A stretch of DNA of 15,886 bases from Natronohydrobacter sp. (lineage in GTDB: Bacteria; Pseudomonadota; Alphaproteobacteria; Rhodobacterales; Rhodobacteraceae). Positions 1 to 6,342 of this stretch are shown here, piece after piece. A program made the translations under genes and the position numbers. The stretch's first letter is position 1, and every line of letters starts with the position of its first letter. The DNA lies in contig SKSL01000072.1 in the NCBI GenBank assembly GCA_007123015.1, positions 1 to 15,886 of the forward strand, given 5' to 3'. A model generated the notes under the pieces. The model saw only the letters and a list, made by a program, of their open reading frames with translations. It was not told the origin of the DNA and ran no database searches.

Positions 1-486
1 CATCATGGCACAACACTGGGCTGCCTGAAGGCGCTGGACCGGCTGGATAATGCTGGCTTCAGAGGCGAGCGTGTGGTCGATATCGGCTGCGGTACGGCTG
101 TGCTGGCGATGGGTGCTGCGCGCATCTGGCCTGCGCCAGTTCTGGCCAGCGACATAGACGCAGTCGCTGTGGACGTGGCCGAGGCCAATATCGCCGCCAA
201 TGATCTGCAAGGCCGGGTGCGCTGTCTGGAAGCCACTGGTTTTGACCATCCCGACTTGCAGGCCGCTGCCCCGTTTGACCTGATCTTTGCCAATATCCTG
301 ATGGGTCCGCTGATTTCTCTGGCCCCGGATATGGGCCGCTTGGCCCAAAGTGGGGGCTATGCTGTGCTGTCTGGTCTGCTCGTCGATCAGGCCCCACAAG
401 TGCTTGCAGCTTATGAAGCGGAAGGCTTCAGTTTGCATCACCGCGAGGATATCGGCGACTGGGCGACACTTACCTTGCAACGCTGA
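1..486 (+). CDS. prmA: Ribosomal protein L11 methyltransferase, 3' part
   Basis: The reading frame is open from the first base, so the start lies outside the window; 161 C-terminal residues are present. PrmA uses S-adenosylmethionine to methylate amino groups of ribosomal protein L11 in the cytoplasm. The window opens on HHGTT, the end of the family's GTGHHGTT signature. The SAM-binding loop VVDIGCGT (partial residues 25-32) is followed by the acidic ribose-binding SDID (50-53) and the substrate-side motif FDLIFANIL (92-100). The C-terminal half matches a class I methyltransferase fold, and the frame ends normally at TGA. I see no frameshift. The next gene starts 89 bases downstream on the same strand. 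A related class I methyltransferase is conceivable, but the HHGTT-DIGCGT-FANIL combination is characteristic of PrmA. Confidence 0.93.
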   Translation, partial: HHGTTLGCLKALDRLDNAGFRGERVVDIGCGTAVLAMGAARIWPAPVLASDIDAVAVDVAEANIAANDLQGRVRCLEATGFDHPDLQAAAPFDLIFANILMGPLISLAPDMGRLAQSGGYAVLSGLLVDQAPQVLAAYEAEGFSLHHREDIGDWATLTLQR

Positions 487-575
487 CATCGCCGCCGCGC
501 CCACTCGCGTCAAAGTTTTGCCGGATTTGCTTGCTAACATGCGCAAGCTTCCGACAGGACCGGAGAGAGGCCGCG

Positions 576-992
576 ATGAACACCACTCAAAAAGCTGAAT
601 TCGAGCAGCGCCGCCTTTGCGTGCTGCGAAAGCACATCGAGCATGACCCCAAGCTGCGCGCGATGCGGCGCAAGCGCAAATTGAGCATGATGTTTTCGGT
701 GGCAGGCAGTTTTGGCGCGATTGCGGTCGCGTTGTTGCTGATCAAAAGCTTTCTCCTGGCGCTGCATGGCCCGCAAGGCTACGCCCAGATCGTGGCGCCG
801 GTTGTTGAGCAACAGGGGCGCGGTTCGGTCGTCGTGCAACTTATCGACCCCGATCCGGTGAGTGCCGGGATCGCAGCTGCCCTGCGCCCTGCATTGCCGT
901 CGCGGGAGCGTGAAACTGTTGCAATGTCCGGACTGCCTGCGCCGGATCCGGCTATGGCATCGGATGATGCAGACTCCGTGCCGGAGCTTTGA
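576..992 (+). CDS. Uncharacterised single-pass membrane protein
   Basis: 138 residues; I do not recognise the family. The ATG at 576 is chosen because GGAGAGAGG (562-570) sits just upstream. A TTG 15 codons earlier is in frame but lacks such a site. Residues 1-37 are very basic and hydrophilic (MRRKRK at 30-35). One hydrophobic helix follows at about 38-60 (MMFSVAGSFGAIAVALLLIKSFLL region, given here by position), then a region of about 78 residues rich in Ala, Pro and Asp. By the positive-inside rule the N-terminus is cytoplasmic and the C-terminal part periplasmic. There are no cysteine pairs or catalytic motifs. It lies between prmA and a convergent DUF1127 gene and ends just before a strong terminator, so it may be the last gene of the prmA transcript. 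Codon use looks like that of its neighbours. Real gene likely, function unknown. Confidence 0.72.
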   Translation: MNTTQKAEFEQRRLCVLRKHIEHDPKLRAMRRKRKLSMMFSVAGSFGAIAVALLLIKSFLLALHGPQGYAQIVAPVVEQQGRGSVVVQLIDPDPVSAGIAAALRPALPSRERETVAMSGLPAPDPAMASDDADSVPEL

Positions 993-1015
993 TCTTCCGT
1001 GACGTCTGACATGCA

Positions 1016-1041
1016 AAAAGCTGCCCTGTCAGGCAGCTTTT
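1016..1041. terminator. Bidirectional intrinsic terminator
   Basis: A perfect 10-bp stem AAAAGCTGCC / GGCAGCTTTT encloses the 6-base loop CTGTCA. It has an A-tract on one side and a T-tract on the other, so it can terminate in both directions. It lies between the convergent membrane-protein gene (ends 992) and the DUF1127 gene (ends 1086 on the minus strand). It should end the transcripts of both. Confidence 0.85.
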
Positions 1042-1063
1042 AAAGTGACATGTACCAGCGGTG

Positions 1064-1085
1064 CTCTGCAAAAACTATCGCAGAG
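1064..1085 (-). other. 3' UTR hairpin of the DUF1127 gene
   Basis: The 6-bp stem CTCTGC / GCAGAG with a 10-base loop starts directly after the DUF1127 stop codon on the minus strand. With the terminator at 1016-1041 it gives a structured 3' UTR of about 70 bases. DUF1127 transcripts in Rhodobacter are known sources of small RNAs (CcaF1 and the CcsR RNAs), so this UTR may be a small RNA. I do not see the CUCCUCCC loops typical of CcsR. Structure is seen; function is inference. Confidence 0.35.
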
Positions 1086-1295
1086 TTATTTCCCACGCAG
1101 GACAGCGCGCTCGATATCGCTGCGCGTCAGGCCGATATCTGCCAGCTCGCGATCGGTCAGGGCGTGCAGTGCGTTGCGGGTGATGCGCTCTTCGTTCCAG
1201 GTCTTGAGAGTGGCGATCAATGCGCCAAGCGACAGGCCCTGGAAACCGGCAAGCACCTGTTCCGTATGAATACGGCTTTGTGCATAGAAGGTCAT
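1086..1295 (-). CDS. DUF1127 (YjiS-like) small protein
   Basis: 69 residues from the preferred ATG at 1295. That start has GGAGA a few bases upstream, inside the codons of a longer version beginning at 1307, which has no ribosome-binding site. The C-terminal half carries the DUF1127 pattern: W-x3-R-x-T-R-x2-L (from about residue 33) then LTDRELADIGLTRSDIERAV (about 46-65). Proteins of this family are tiny, highly basic and common in alphaproteobacteria. Some are reported to bind RNA or to be stress-induced, with links to RNA turnover and phosphate or carbon metabolism; nothing in this sequence tells which applies here. It is monocistronic, convergent with the upstream membrane-protein gene and divergent from ruvC (about 200 bases), so its promoter lies in 1296-1503. 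I could not identify good -35/-10 boxes there. Confidence 0.88.
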   Translation of the reverse strand: MTFYAQSRIHTEQVLAGFQGLSLGALIATLKTWNEERITRNALHALTDRELADIGLTRSDIERAVLRGK

Positions 1296-1503
1296 TTTGG
1301 TCTCCATAGGGTAAAGTTTGCAAACCGCCGTTTATTCGCGCGGTTGGCGAGGATGTATGCTGAAACTGTCGGCAAGAGTAGAATGAGAAAGCGCAAGGCC
1401 CTTATGCGATTTTCGCATGGCTCACAGAGCGCACGCGAAAGTCTTGGCAGGTGTTCGCGTTTCGTGCTAGCCCTTGTTCAAGCAGACAAAAACAGAGGCC
1501 GCA

Positions 1504-2007
1504 ATGCGGATCATTGGCATAGACCCCGGACTTCGCAACCTGGGTTGGGGCGTCATCGAATGCGAGGGACCGCGCATGCGCCATGTCGCGAATGGCATTT
1601 GCCATTCTGATCCGACAGGTGGTCTGGCGACACGGCTGCTGGAATTGCACCAGCAATTGACAAATGTCCTGCGGCAGTTCGTCCCCGATACTGCCGCAGT
1701 CGAGCAGACTTTCGTCAACAAGGATGCCGTGGCGACGTTGAAACTGGGCTCTGCGCGCGGCATCGCGCTGCTGGTGCCAGCGCAGGCCGGGCTGGATGTC
1801 GGAGAATACGCGCCCAATGCGGTCAAGAAAGCCGTGGTTGGCGTGGGCAAAGCCGCAAAAGAGCAGGTCGATCATATGGTGCGCATGCAGCTTCCCGGTG
1901 TGCAGATCGCCGGACCCGATGCAGCGGATGCGCTGGCCATTGCGATCTGTCATGCGTTTCACGCTCAATCGGCGCGCAGCATCCGCGTGCTGGGGCGCGC
2001 AGGATGA
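1504..2007 (+). CDS. ruvC: Crossover junction endodeoxyribonuclease RuvC
   Basis: 167 residues, near the usual 165-175. RuvC is the dimeric, Mg-dependent resolvase that nicks Holliday junctions symmetrically after RuvAB branch migration. The RNase H-like acidic catalytic set is complete: D7 in IGIDPGL, E67 in VEQTF, and D139 and D142 in GPDAADALAIAICH. The basic DNA-binding segment VGVGKAAKEQV (112-122) is present. The ATG at 1504 places D7 at the canonical position. An in-frame TTG ten codons earlier would add a nonconserved tail and is rejected. AGAGG precedes the start. The stop TGA overlaps the ruvA ATG in an ATGA arrangement (4 bp), indicating translational coupling. It is the first gene of the ruvC-ruvA-ruvB operon. 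Confidence 0.97.
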   Translation: MRIIGIDPGLRNLGWGVIECEGPRMRHVANGICHSDPTGGLATRLLELHQQLTNVLRQFVPDTAAVEQTFVNKDAVATLKLGSARGIALLVPAQAGLDVGEYAPNAVKKAVVGVGKAAKEQVDHMVRMQLPGVQIAGPDAADALAIAICHAFHAQSARSIRVLGRAG

Positions 2008-2675
2008 TCGGCAAGCTGACGGGCGTGGTCGAGATGCGCGGCCCGGACCATGTGCTGCTTGATGTGCGCGGGGTGGGCTATATCGTGCATGTGTCGGACC
2101 GCACACTGATGGCCTTGCCGGGCCGGGGCGAGGTGGCCGCACTTTATACGGAACTGGTCGTGCGCGAGGATCTGATGCAGCTTTTCGGCTTTCCGACCTT
2201 GCTGGAAAAGGAATGGCACCGCGTGCTGACGTCGGTGCAGGGGGTGGGGGCGAAAGCCTCGCTCGCAATTCTTGGCGCACTTGGGCCCGAGGGCGTGTCG
2301 CGTGCGATCACGCTGGGCGATGCGGCTGCACTGCGTAAAGCGCCCGGAGTGGGGCCGAAACTGGCGCTGCGCATCGCGACAGAGCTGAAAGACAAGGCCC
2401 CGGCGCTGATGGCCGTCGCGGAAGTGGCCCCCGCCGCGCCTGTGCTTGCTGCTACGACTGACGCGCCCGTGACCCCGGTCGCGCCTGCGCCTTCCCCTGC
2501 TGCGCCATTGCCGGCCAGCACGGCTGTCGCCGACGCCATGTCGGCGCTGGGCAATCTGGGCTATGCGCCCACTGATGCGGCGCGGGCTGTGGCCGAAGCA
2601 CAAGCCGCAGCCCCCGAGGCAGACACGCCCCATCTGATCCGCGCGGCCCTGCGCCTGCTTGCCCCGAAAGGCTGA
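2004..2675 (+). CDS. ruvA: Holliday junction DNA helicase subunit RuvA
   Basis: 223 residues. RuvA tetramers bind the four-way junction and load the RuvB motor. Domain I is the N-terminal OB fold (1-63, MIGKLTG start, LFGFPT end). Domain II has two helix-hairpin-helix motifs, VQGVGAKASLAIL (78-90) and APGVGPKLALRIA (113-125). Domain III (about 173-223) is the UBA-like RuvB-contacting part, with ALGNLGY at 181-187. The linker between domains II and III (about 138-172) is long and made almost only of Ala, Pro, Val and Thr, longer than in E. coli RuvA (203 residues), which explains the extra length. The start overlaps ruvC by 4 bp and ruvB begins 3 bases after the stop. Confidence 0.97.
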   Translation: MIGKLTGVVEMRGPDHVLLDVRGVGYIVHVSDRTLMALPGRGEVAALYTELVVREDLMQLFGFPTLLEKEWHRVLTSVQGVGAKASLAILGALGPEGVSRAITLGDAAALRKAPGVGPKLALRIATELKDKAPALMAVAEVAPAAPVLAATTDAPVTPVAPAPSPAAPLPASTAVADAMSALGNLGYAPTDAARAVAEAQAAAPEADTPHLIRAALRLLAPKG

Positions 2676-2678
2676 TGC

Positions 2679-3719
2679 ATGACCACGCCTGATCCCAGCC
2701 TGCGCGGTAACGATCTGCCCGAAGATGCCCCAGAACTCGACCGGGCGCTACGCCCGCAGGCTTTGGACGAATTCATCGGCCAGCATGAAGCGCGCGCCAA
2801 TCTGAAAGTCTTCATCCAGTCTGCCCGGATGCGCGGCGAGGCGATGGACCACACGCTGTTCTACGGCCCGCCCGGCCTTGGCAAGACAACACTCGCGCAG
2901 ATCATGGCGCGCGAATTGGGGGTGGGGTTTCGGATGACCTCGGGGCCGGTGTTGGCCAAGGCGGGCGATCTGGCGGCGATCCTGACCAATCTGGAAGCGC
3001 GCGATGTGCTGTTCATCGACGAAATCCACCGCCTGAACCCGGCTGTGGAAGAAGTGCTTTATCCGGCGCTGGAAGATTTCCAGCTTGATCTGGTGATCGG
3101 TGAAGGGCCCGCCGCGCGCACAGTGCGGATCGAATTGCAGCCTTTCACGCTGGTCGGGGCCACGACGCGGCTGGGTCTGCTCACAACCCCGCTGCGCGAC
3201 CGCTTCGGGATTCCGACGCGGCTGCAATTCTACACGGAAGCCGAACTTTGCCAGATCGTCGCGCGTGGTGCGCGGTTGCTCGGTGTGGCGTCGGAAGAGG
3301 GTGGTGTGCGCGAAGTGGCGCGGCGCGCGCGGGGGACGCCACGGATCGCAGGGCGGCTTTTGCGTCGCGTGGTGGATTTCGCGCTGGTTGAGGGCGATGG
3401 GCGGTTGACCCAAGCCCTGGCCGATAATGCGCTGACGCGGCTGGGCGTGGATCACCTGGGGCTTGACGGGGCAGATCGGCGCTATCTCTCGCTGCTGGCC
3501 GAGAATTATGGTGGTGGGCCCGTCGGTGTCGAGACAATCGCAGCCGCCCTGTCGGAATCGCGCGATGCGATCGAGGAAGTGATCGAGCCGTTTCTGCTGC
3601 AACAAGGGCTGATCGCGCGCACACCGCGGGGGCGGATGCTGGCCGCGAAGGCCTGGGCGCATCTGGGATTTCCGGATCCAGTGAGGGAAGCCCCGCAAGC
3701 GCGCCTGTTCGACGAGTGA
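2679..3719 (+). CDS. ruvB: Holliday junction DNA helicase subunit RuvB
   Basis: 346 residues, typical length. RuvB is the AAA+ hexameric motor that pulls DNA through the RuvA-bound junction. Walker A is GPPGLGKTT (63-71), Walker B is LFIDEIHR (111-118), sensor 1 is GATTR (160-164). The arginine-finger region is PLRDRFG (171-177) and sensor 2 is GTPRIAGRLLRR (219-230). A winged-helix DNA-binding domain follows, with the NYGGGPVGVETIA signature near residues 276-288 and the LIARTPRGR element near 322. Nothing is missing or disrupted. It is the last gene of the ruvCAB set; after a 105-base gap with two hairpins the next gene is convergent. In many Rhodobacterales I would expect ybgC and tol genes here, but they are absent from this position. 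Confidence 0.98.
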   Translation: MTTPDPSLRGNDLPEDAPELDRALRPQALDEFIGQHEARANLKVFIQSARMRGEAMDHTLFYGPPGLGKTTLAQIMARELGVGFRMTSGPVLAKAGDLAAILTNLEARDVLFIDEIHRLNPAVEEVLYPALEDFQLDLVIGEGPAARTVRIELQPFTLVGATTRLGLLTTPLRDRFGIPTRLQFYTEAELCQIVARGARLLGVASEEGGVREVARRARGTPRIAGRLLRRVVDFALVEGDGRLTQALADNALTRLGVDHLGLDGADRRYLSLLAENYGGGPVGVETIAAALSESRDAIEEVIEPFLLQQGLIARTPRGRMLAAKAWAHLGFPDPVREAPQARLFDE

Positions 3720-3745
3720 GCTCTTTGGGGTTGCGCCGGGGTAGC

Positions 3746-3783
3746 AGGGGGCGCTCGCGCCCCCTCTTGCGGCAGAGCCGCAA
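3746..3783. terminator. Tandem hairpins between convergent ruvB and ribF
   Basis: Two perfect hairpins stand back to back. The first is AGGGGGCG / CGCCCCCT with loop CTCG (3746-3765). The second is TTGCGGC / GCCGCAA with loop AGA (3767-3783). Neither has a clean T-run, so they may terminate weakly or mark an intergenic repeat. They are followed by a CCCCCTGAGGATATTT segment (3789-3804) that resembles a motif I associate with intergenic regions of Rhodobacteraceae; that association is from memory and unverified. Confidence 0.5.
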
Positions 3784-3824
3784 TTCACCCCCTGAGGATA
3801 TTTGAACAAGGATGAAAGGGCGGG

Positions 3825-4751
3825 TCAGAGAGTCTGGAGCAGCGCGCGCGCCTTGGCGCTGTCGGTGTCCATCTGGGTGATCAGCGTGTCAAGGCCGTCG
3901 AATGTCATCTCATCGCGCAGAAATGCGACGAGGGCGACCGACAGTTGGGTTCCGTAGAGATCGCCTTTGAAATCGAACAGGAAGGTTTCGAGATTGGGTT
4001 GGTTCTCGCCGAACATTGGACGGATGCCCAGCGAAGCGACACCGTGATATGTCCCGTGACAGGGGCCTTCGAGCACATCGACCAGCACAGCATAGACCCC
4101 AAAGCGTGGCAAGTGCAGTCCAGCGAGCGACATATTCGCTGTCGGATAGCCAAGAGTGCGCCCACGTTTTTCGCCATGCAGGACAGGGCCGTCGATTCGG
4201 TGCCAATGGCCGAGCATGCGGGCGGCGTCCTCTGGTGCCCCTTGGCTGAGCGCTTCGCGGATGGCAGTTGAGGAATAAACTTTCGCCTCGGTGCTTAAAA
4301 GTGGGGCAATGGTCACGTCGATCCCGGCTTGGGTGCCAAGACGTGCGAGGTCTTGCGCAGTGCCGGCGCGCCCTTTGCCGAAGCAGAAATCCGCGCCGAC
4401 CACAACATGAGCGACTCCCAACCCATCGACCAGTACGTCCTGTACGAAAGCCTCGGCTGAGAGCCTGGCGAGTTCAGCGGTGAAAGGCAGATGAAATATG
4501 CGTTCGACCCCAAGCCAGTCGAGCCGGTGGGCGCGTGTCGTGGCATTCATCAAGCGAAATGGCGGCGCATCCGGGGCAAAGACTTCGCGTGGATGCGGCT
4601 CGAAAGTTATGATCCCAAGAGCGCTGTCCGGACGTCGGGCGAGGTCGATGACATGCTGATGACCCAGATGTACGCCATCGAAATTGCCAAGAGCGACGGA
4701 TGCACCACGCGCTGTAAGCGGCAGATCGCGCCAGTGGTCGTAAATCTGCAT
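3825..4751 (-). CDS. ribF: Bifunctional riboflavin kinase / FAD synthetase
   Basis: 308 residues, normal for RibF. The enzyme phosphorylates riboflavin to FMN and then adenylates FMN to FAD. The N-terminal adenylyltransferase domain (about 1-175) shows LGNFDGVHLGH (21-31), the HxGH-like nucleotide site. It also has FGKGRAGT (124-131) and the ISSTxIR-type motif YSSTAIREAL (159-168). The C-terminal riboflavin kinase domain (about 180-308) shows GEKRGRTLGYPTAN (193-206) and PNLETFLFDF (252-261), whose Glu255 is the expected catalytic base. It reads toward ruvB (convergent). The upstream maoC-like gene ends 33 bases before the ribF start, so the two may share a transcript. The region before the ATG is G-rich (AGGGGGCAG), giving a plausible ribosome-binding site. 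Confidence 0.96.
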   Translation of the reverse strand: MQIYDHWRDLPLTARGASVALGNFDGVHLGHQHVIDLARRPDSALGIITFEPHPREVFAPDAPPFRLMNATTRAHRLDWLGVERIFHLPFTAELARLSAEAFVQDVLVDGLGVAHVVVGADFCFGKGRAGTAQDLARLGTQAGIDVTIAPLLSTEAKVYSSTAIREALSQGAPEDAARMLGHWHRIDGPVLHGEKRGRTLGYPTANMSLAGLHLPRFGVYAVLVDVLEGPCHGTYHGVASLGIRPMFGENQPNLETFLFDFKGDLYGTQLSVALVAFLRDEMTFDGLDTLITQMDTDSAKARALLQTL

Positions 4752-4784
4752 CTGCCCCCTTGCGGGGCACTGAGCGCCCCGACC

Positions 4785-5243
4785 CTAGTCGAATTTGCGG
4801 CTTGGTGCAAGAACTGTCGCCTCGCCCTTCAGAACCACGGTATCCCCCACAGAGCAGCGACATTCAAGAGTAACGCGCCGCTTTGCATAATCGATGGTGA
4901 GCACTGTCACTGTCGCCAGAACCACATCACCTGGGCGCACAGGGGCCATGAATTTCAGCGTCTGGCCCATATAGATGGTGCCATGGCCGGGCAGTTGTTC
5001 GCCGATCACGGCCGAGATCAGACCAGCGGTCAGCATGCCATGCGCGATACGACCCTCGAAAATCGTGTCCTGCGCATAGTCATCATCCAGATGCACGGGA
5101 TTGCGGTCGGTCGAGACTTCGGCAAACAGTTCGATATCGCGATCGGTGATTTCCTTGCGCAGATAGCGCGACATGCCGATTGCCAGATCCTCGATGCAGA
5201 TCGTGCCGCGTGGAAGATTGTCATTCATGCCATTGTCCAACAT
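4785..5243 (-). CDS. MaoC-family (R)-specific enoyl-CoA hydratase
   Basis: 152 residues with a single hot-dog domain. The hydratase-2 motif FAEVSTDRNPVHLD (40-53) supplies the expected catalytic Asp46 and His51. It is followed by the structural IFEGRIAHGM (61-70) and GTIYMGQTLKFMAPVRPGD (88-106), typical of PhaJ/MaoC enzymes that hydrate trans-2-enoyl-CoA to (R)-3-hydroxyacyl-CoA. Such enzymes feed beta-oxidation intermediates to polyhydroxyalkanoate or serve other CoA pathways; the substrate cannot be told from the sequence. The ATG at 5243 has AAGGA eight bases upstream and is preferred over the ATG at 5228. No pha genes are nearby. About 217 bases separate it from the upstream HAD gene, enough for its own promoter. 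Confidence 0.88.
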   Translation of the reverse strand: MLDNGMNDNLPRGTICIEDLAIGMSRYLRKEITDRDIELFAEVSTDRNPVHLDDDYAQDTIFEGRIAHGMLTAGLISAVIGEQLPGHGTIYMGQTLKFMAPVRPGDVVLATVTVLTIDYAKRRVTLECRCSVGDTVVLKGEATVLAPSRKFD

Positions 5244-5294
5244 GTCACTGATCCTTTCAAAGCCCCGGCATATACCGTGATGTTGCGGCGCAGC

Positions 5295-5321
5295 ATTACA
5301 CGATCAGGGCCTGTCACGCAA
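5295..5321 (-). promoter_or_regulatory. Possible promoter of the MaoC-like gene
   Basis: On the minus strand TTGCGT (5321-5316) and TGTAAT (5300-5295) are separated by 15 bases, about 50 bases upstream of the ATG at 5243. The -10 matches 5 of 6 consensus bases, but the spacer is shorter than ideal. Weak support only. Confidence 0.25.
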
Positions 5322-5408
5322 GTGAGCTGTGAAATAAAACTTCAGATGATGTGATTTTGGCGTAACTATATTTCGCAACGAACTGCCGCAGCTCTGGTGT
5401 AACGACTA

Positions 5409-5432
5409 ACGCCGCGACATCTGTCGCGGCGT
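5409..5432 (-). terminator. Terminator-like hairpin after the HAD gene
   Basis: A perfect 10-bp stem ACGCCGCGAC / GTCGCGGCGT with a 4-base loop lies about 30 bases past the HAD stop codon on the minus strand. The following TTAGTCGTT is only moderately T-rich, so termination strength is uncertain. It probably ends the ppaC-HAD transcript and separates it from the MaoC gene. Confidence 0.6.
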
Positions 5433-5460
5433 GTTCAGGCGGCAAATTGGTCAGAGACGG

Positions 5461-6342
5461 TCAACGAAATCTGCCCATCGCATGGGTCGGCATCGCGCGC
5501 TGGTCTTTGAGCCACGCCTCCAGCAGCCCGGGATCTGGATTTTCCACATCTGGACCGAAGGCATGGGCAGACAGGCCGCCAGTGATGAAAAGCGTGTCCA
5601 TATCTTCGCCCATACCGCCCAGAATATCCGTGTTGATGCCGTCACCAATGCAGATCGTGGTGTCTGCGCTGCCGGTCACCCCCTGACCAGCCGCGATGCG
5701 CCGGGCAAGGTCGTAGATCGGTGGATGTGGCTTGCCGAAATACAGGCTCTCGCCCCCCATCTCGTCATAGAGCTGTGCCAGCGCCCCTGCACAATAAAGC
5801 CGCTGGTCCCCCAGATCAACGACAATATCCGGATTTGCGCAAAGCAGTTTCAGACCGCGCGCTTTGGCGGCCAAGAATTTGCCGCGATAATCCTCTGGGG
5901 TCTCGGTCAGTTCATCAAACAGGCCCGTGCAGACGATGCCCTCGGCGTCGTCAAACGCGACACGCTGGATTTCGCCATGCTGCTCTGCCAGGTCAGGCAG
6001 GTTTGTGAAGAAATCATCGTCCTTCGCGGGCCCCAGATGCCAGACCTGTCGACCGACTGCGCCCAAGACCATGCCTTGCTGCGCTGCATCGCCGGATGTC
6101 GCTATCCCGTCATACGCGTCACGCGACAAACCCATGTCCGCAAGGCGCGCCGCCACGCCGTCGCGCGGGCGCGGGGCGTTGGTCACCAGAATGACACAGC
6201 CGCCATCGCGCCGGAATTGCAGCAAGGCGGCTTCGGCCTCTGGATAAATCGCCTTGCCATTATGGACGCAGCCCCACAGATCAACCAGAGCCAATGTGTA
6301 GCGCGCCGAGATCTCTGCAAACTTCGCGATGACGGTCGTCAC
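5461..6342 (-). CDS. TIGR01459-type HAD-superfamily hydrolase (subclass IIA)
   Basis: 293 residues. Motif I is LVDLWGCVHNG (19-29) with the nucleophile Asp21, motif II is LVTNAPR (52-58, Thr54), motif III Lys204 is in YFGKPHPPIYD, and motif IV is ICIGDGINTD (230-239). The C2-type cap between motifs II and III places it in HAD subclass IIA with NagD-like phosphatases. In classical HAD phosphatases the residue two after the nucleophile is Asp; here it is Trp23, as I recall for this alphaproteobacterial subgroup. The natural substrate is unknown. The start is GTG at 6342, overlapping the ppaC stop codon in a GTGA arrangement, so it is translationally coupled to the pyrophosphatase gene. A role in phosphate-ester metabolism is all that can be inferred. 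Confidence 0.87.
   Translation of the reverse strand: MTTVIAKFAEISARYTLALVDLWGCVHNGKAIYPEAEAALLQFRRDGGCVILVTNAPRPRDGVAARLADMGLSRDAYDGIATSGDAAQQGMVLGAVGRQVWHLGPAKDDDFFTNLPDLAEQHGEIQRVAFDDAEGIVCTGLFDELTETPEDYRGKFLAAKARGLKLLCANPDIVVDLGDQRLYCAGALAQLYDEMGGESLYFGKPHPPIYDLARRIAAGQGVTGSADTTICIGDGINTDILGGMGEDMDTLFITGGLSAHAFGPDVENPDPGLLEAWLKDQRAMPTHAMGRFR

Noticed and set aside
1404..1460. Inverted repeats ATGCGA/TCGCAT and ACGCGAA/TTCGCGT upstream of ruvC
   Set aside because: Short stems, one with a long spacer, in GC-rich DNA; I cannot tell them from chance and saw no clear promoter boxes to anchor them.
1474..1503. TTG-initiated extension of ruvC
   Set aside because: It adds ten residues before the conserved MRIIGIDPG start and shifts catalytic Asp7 from its canonical position.
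2748..3809. 353-residue minus-strand open frame opposite ruvB
   Set aside because: Shadow of ruvB; Arg-, His- and Gln-rich without motif, and it would run through the ruvB-ribF hairpins.
4491..5354. 287-residue plus-strand open frame across ribF and the MaoC gene
   Set aside because: It spans two clear minus-strand genes and the intergenic region; no domain seen.
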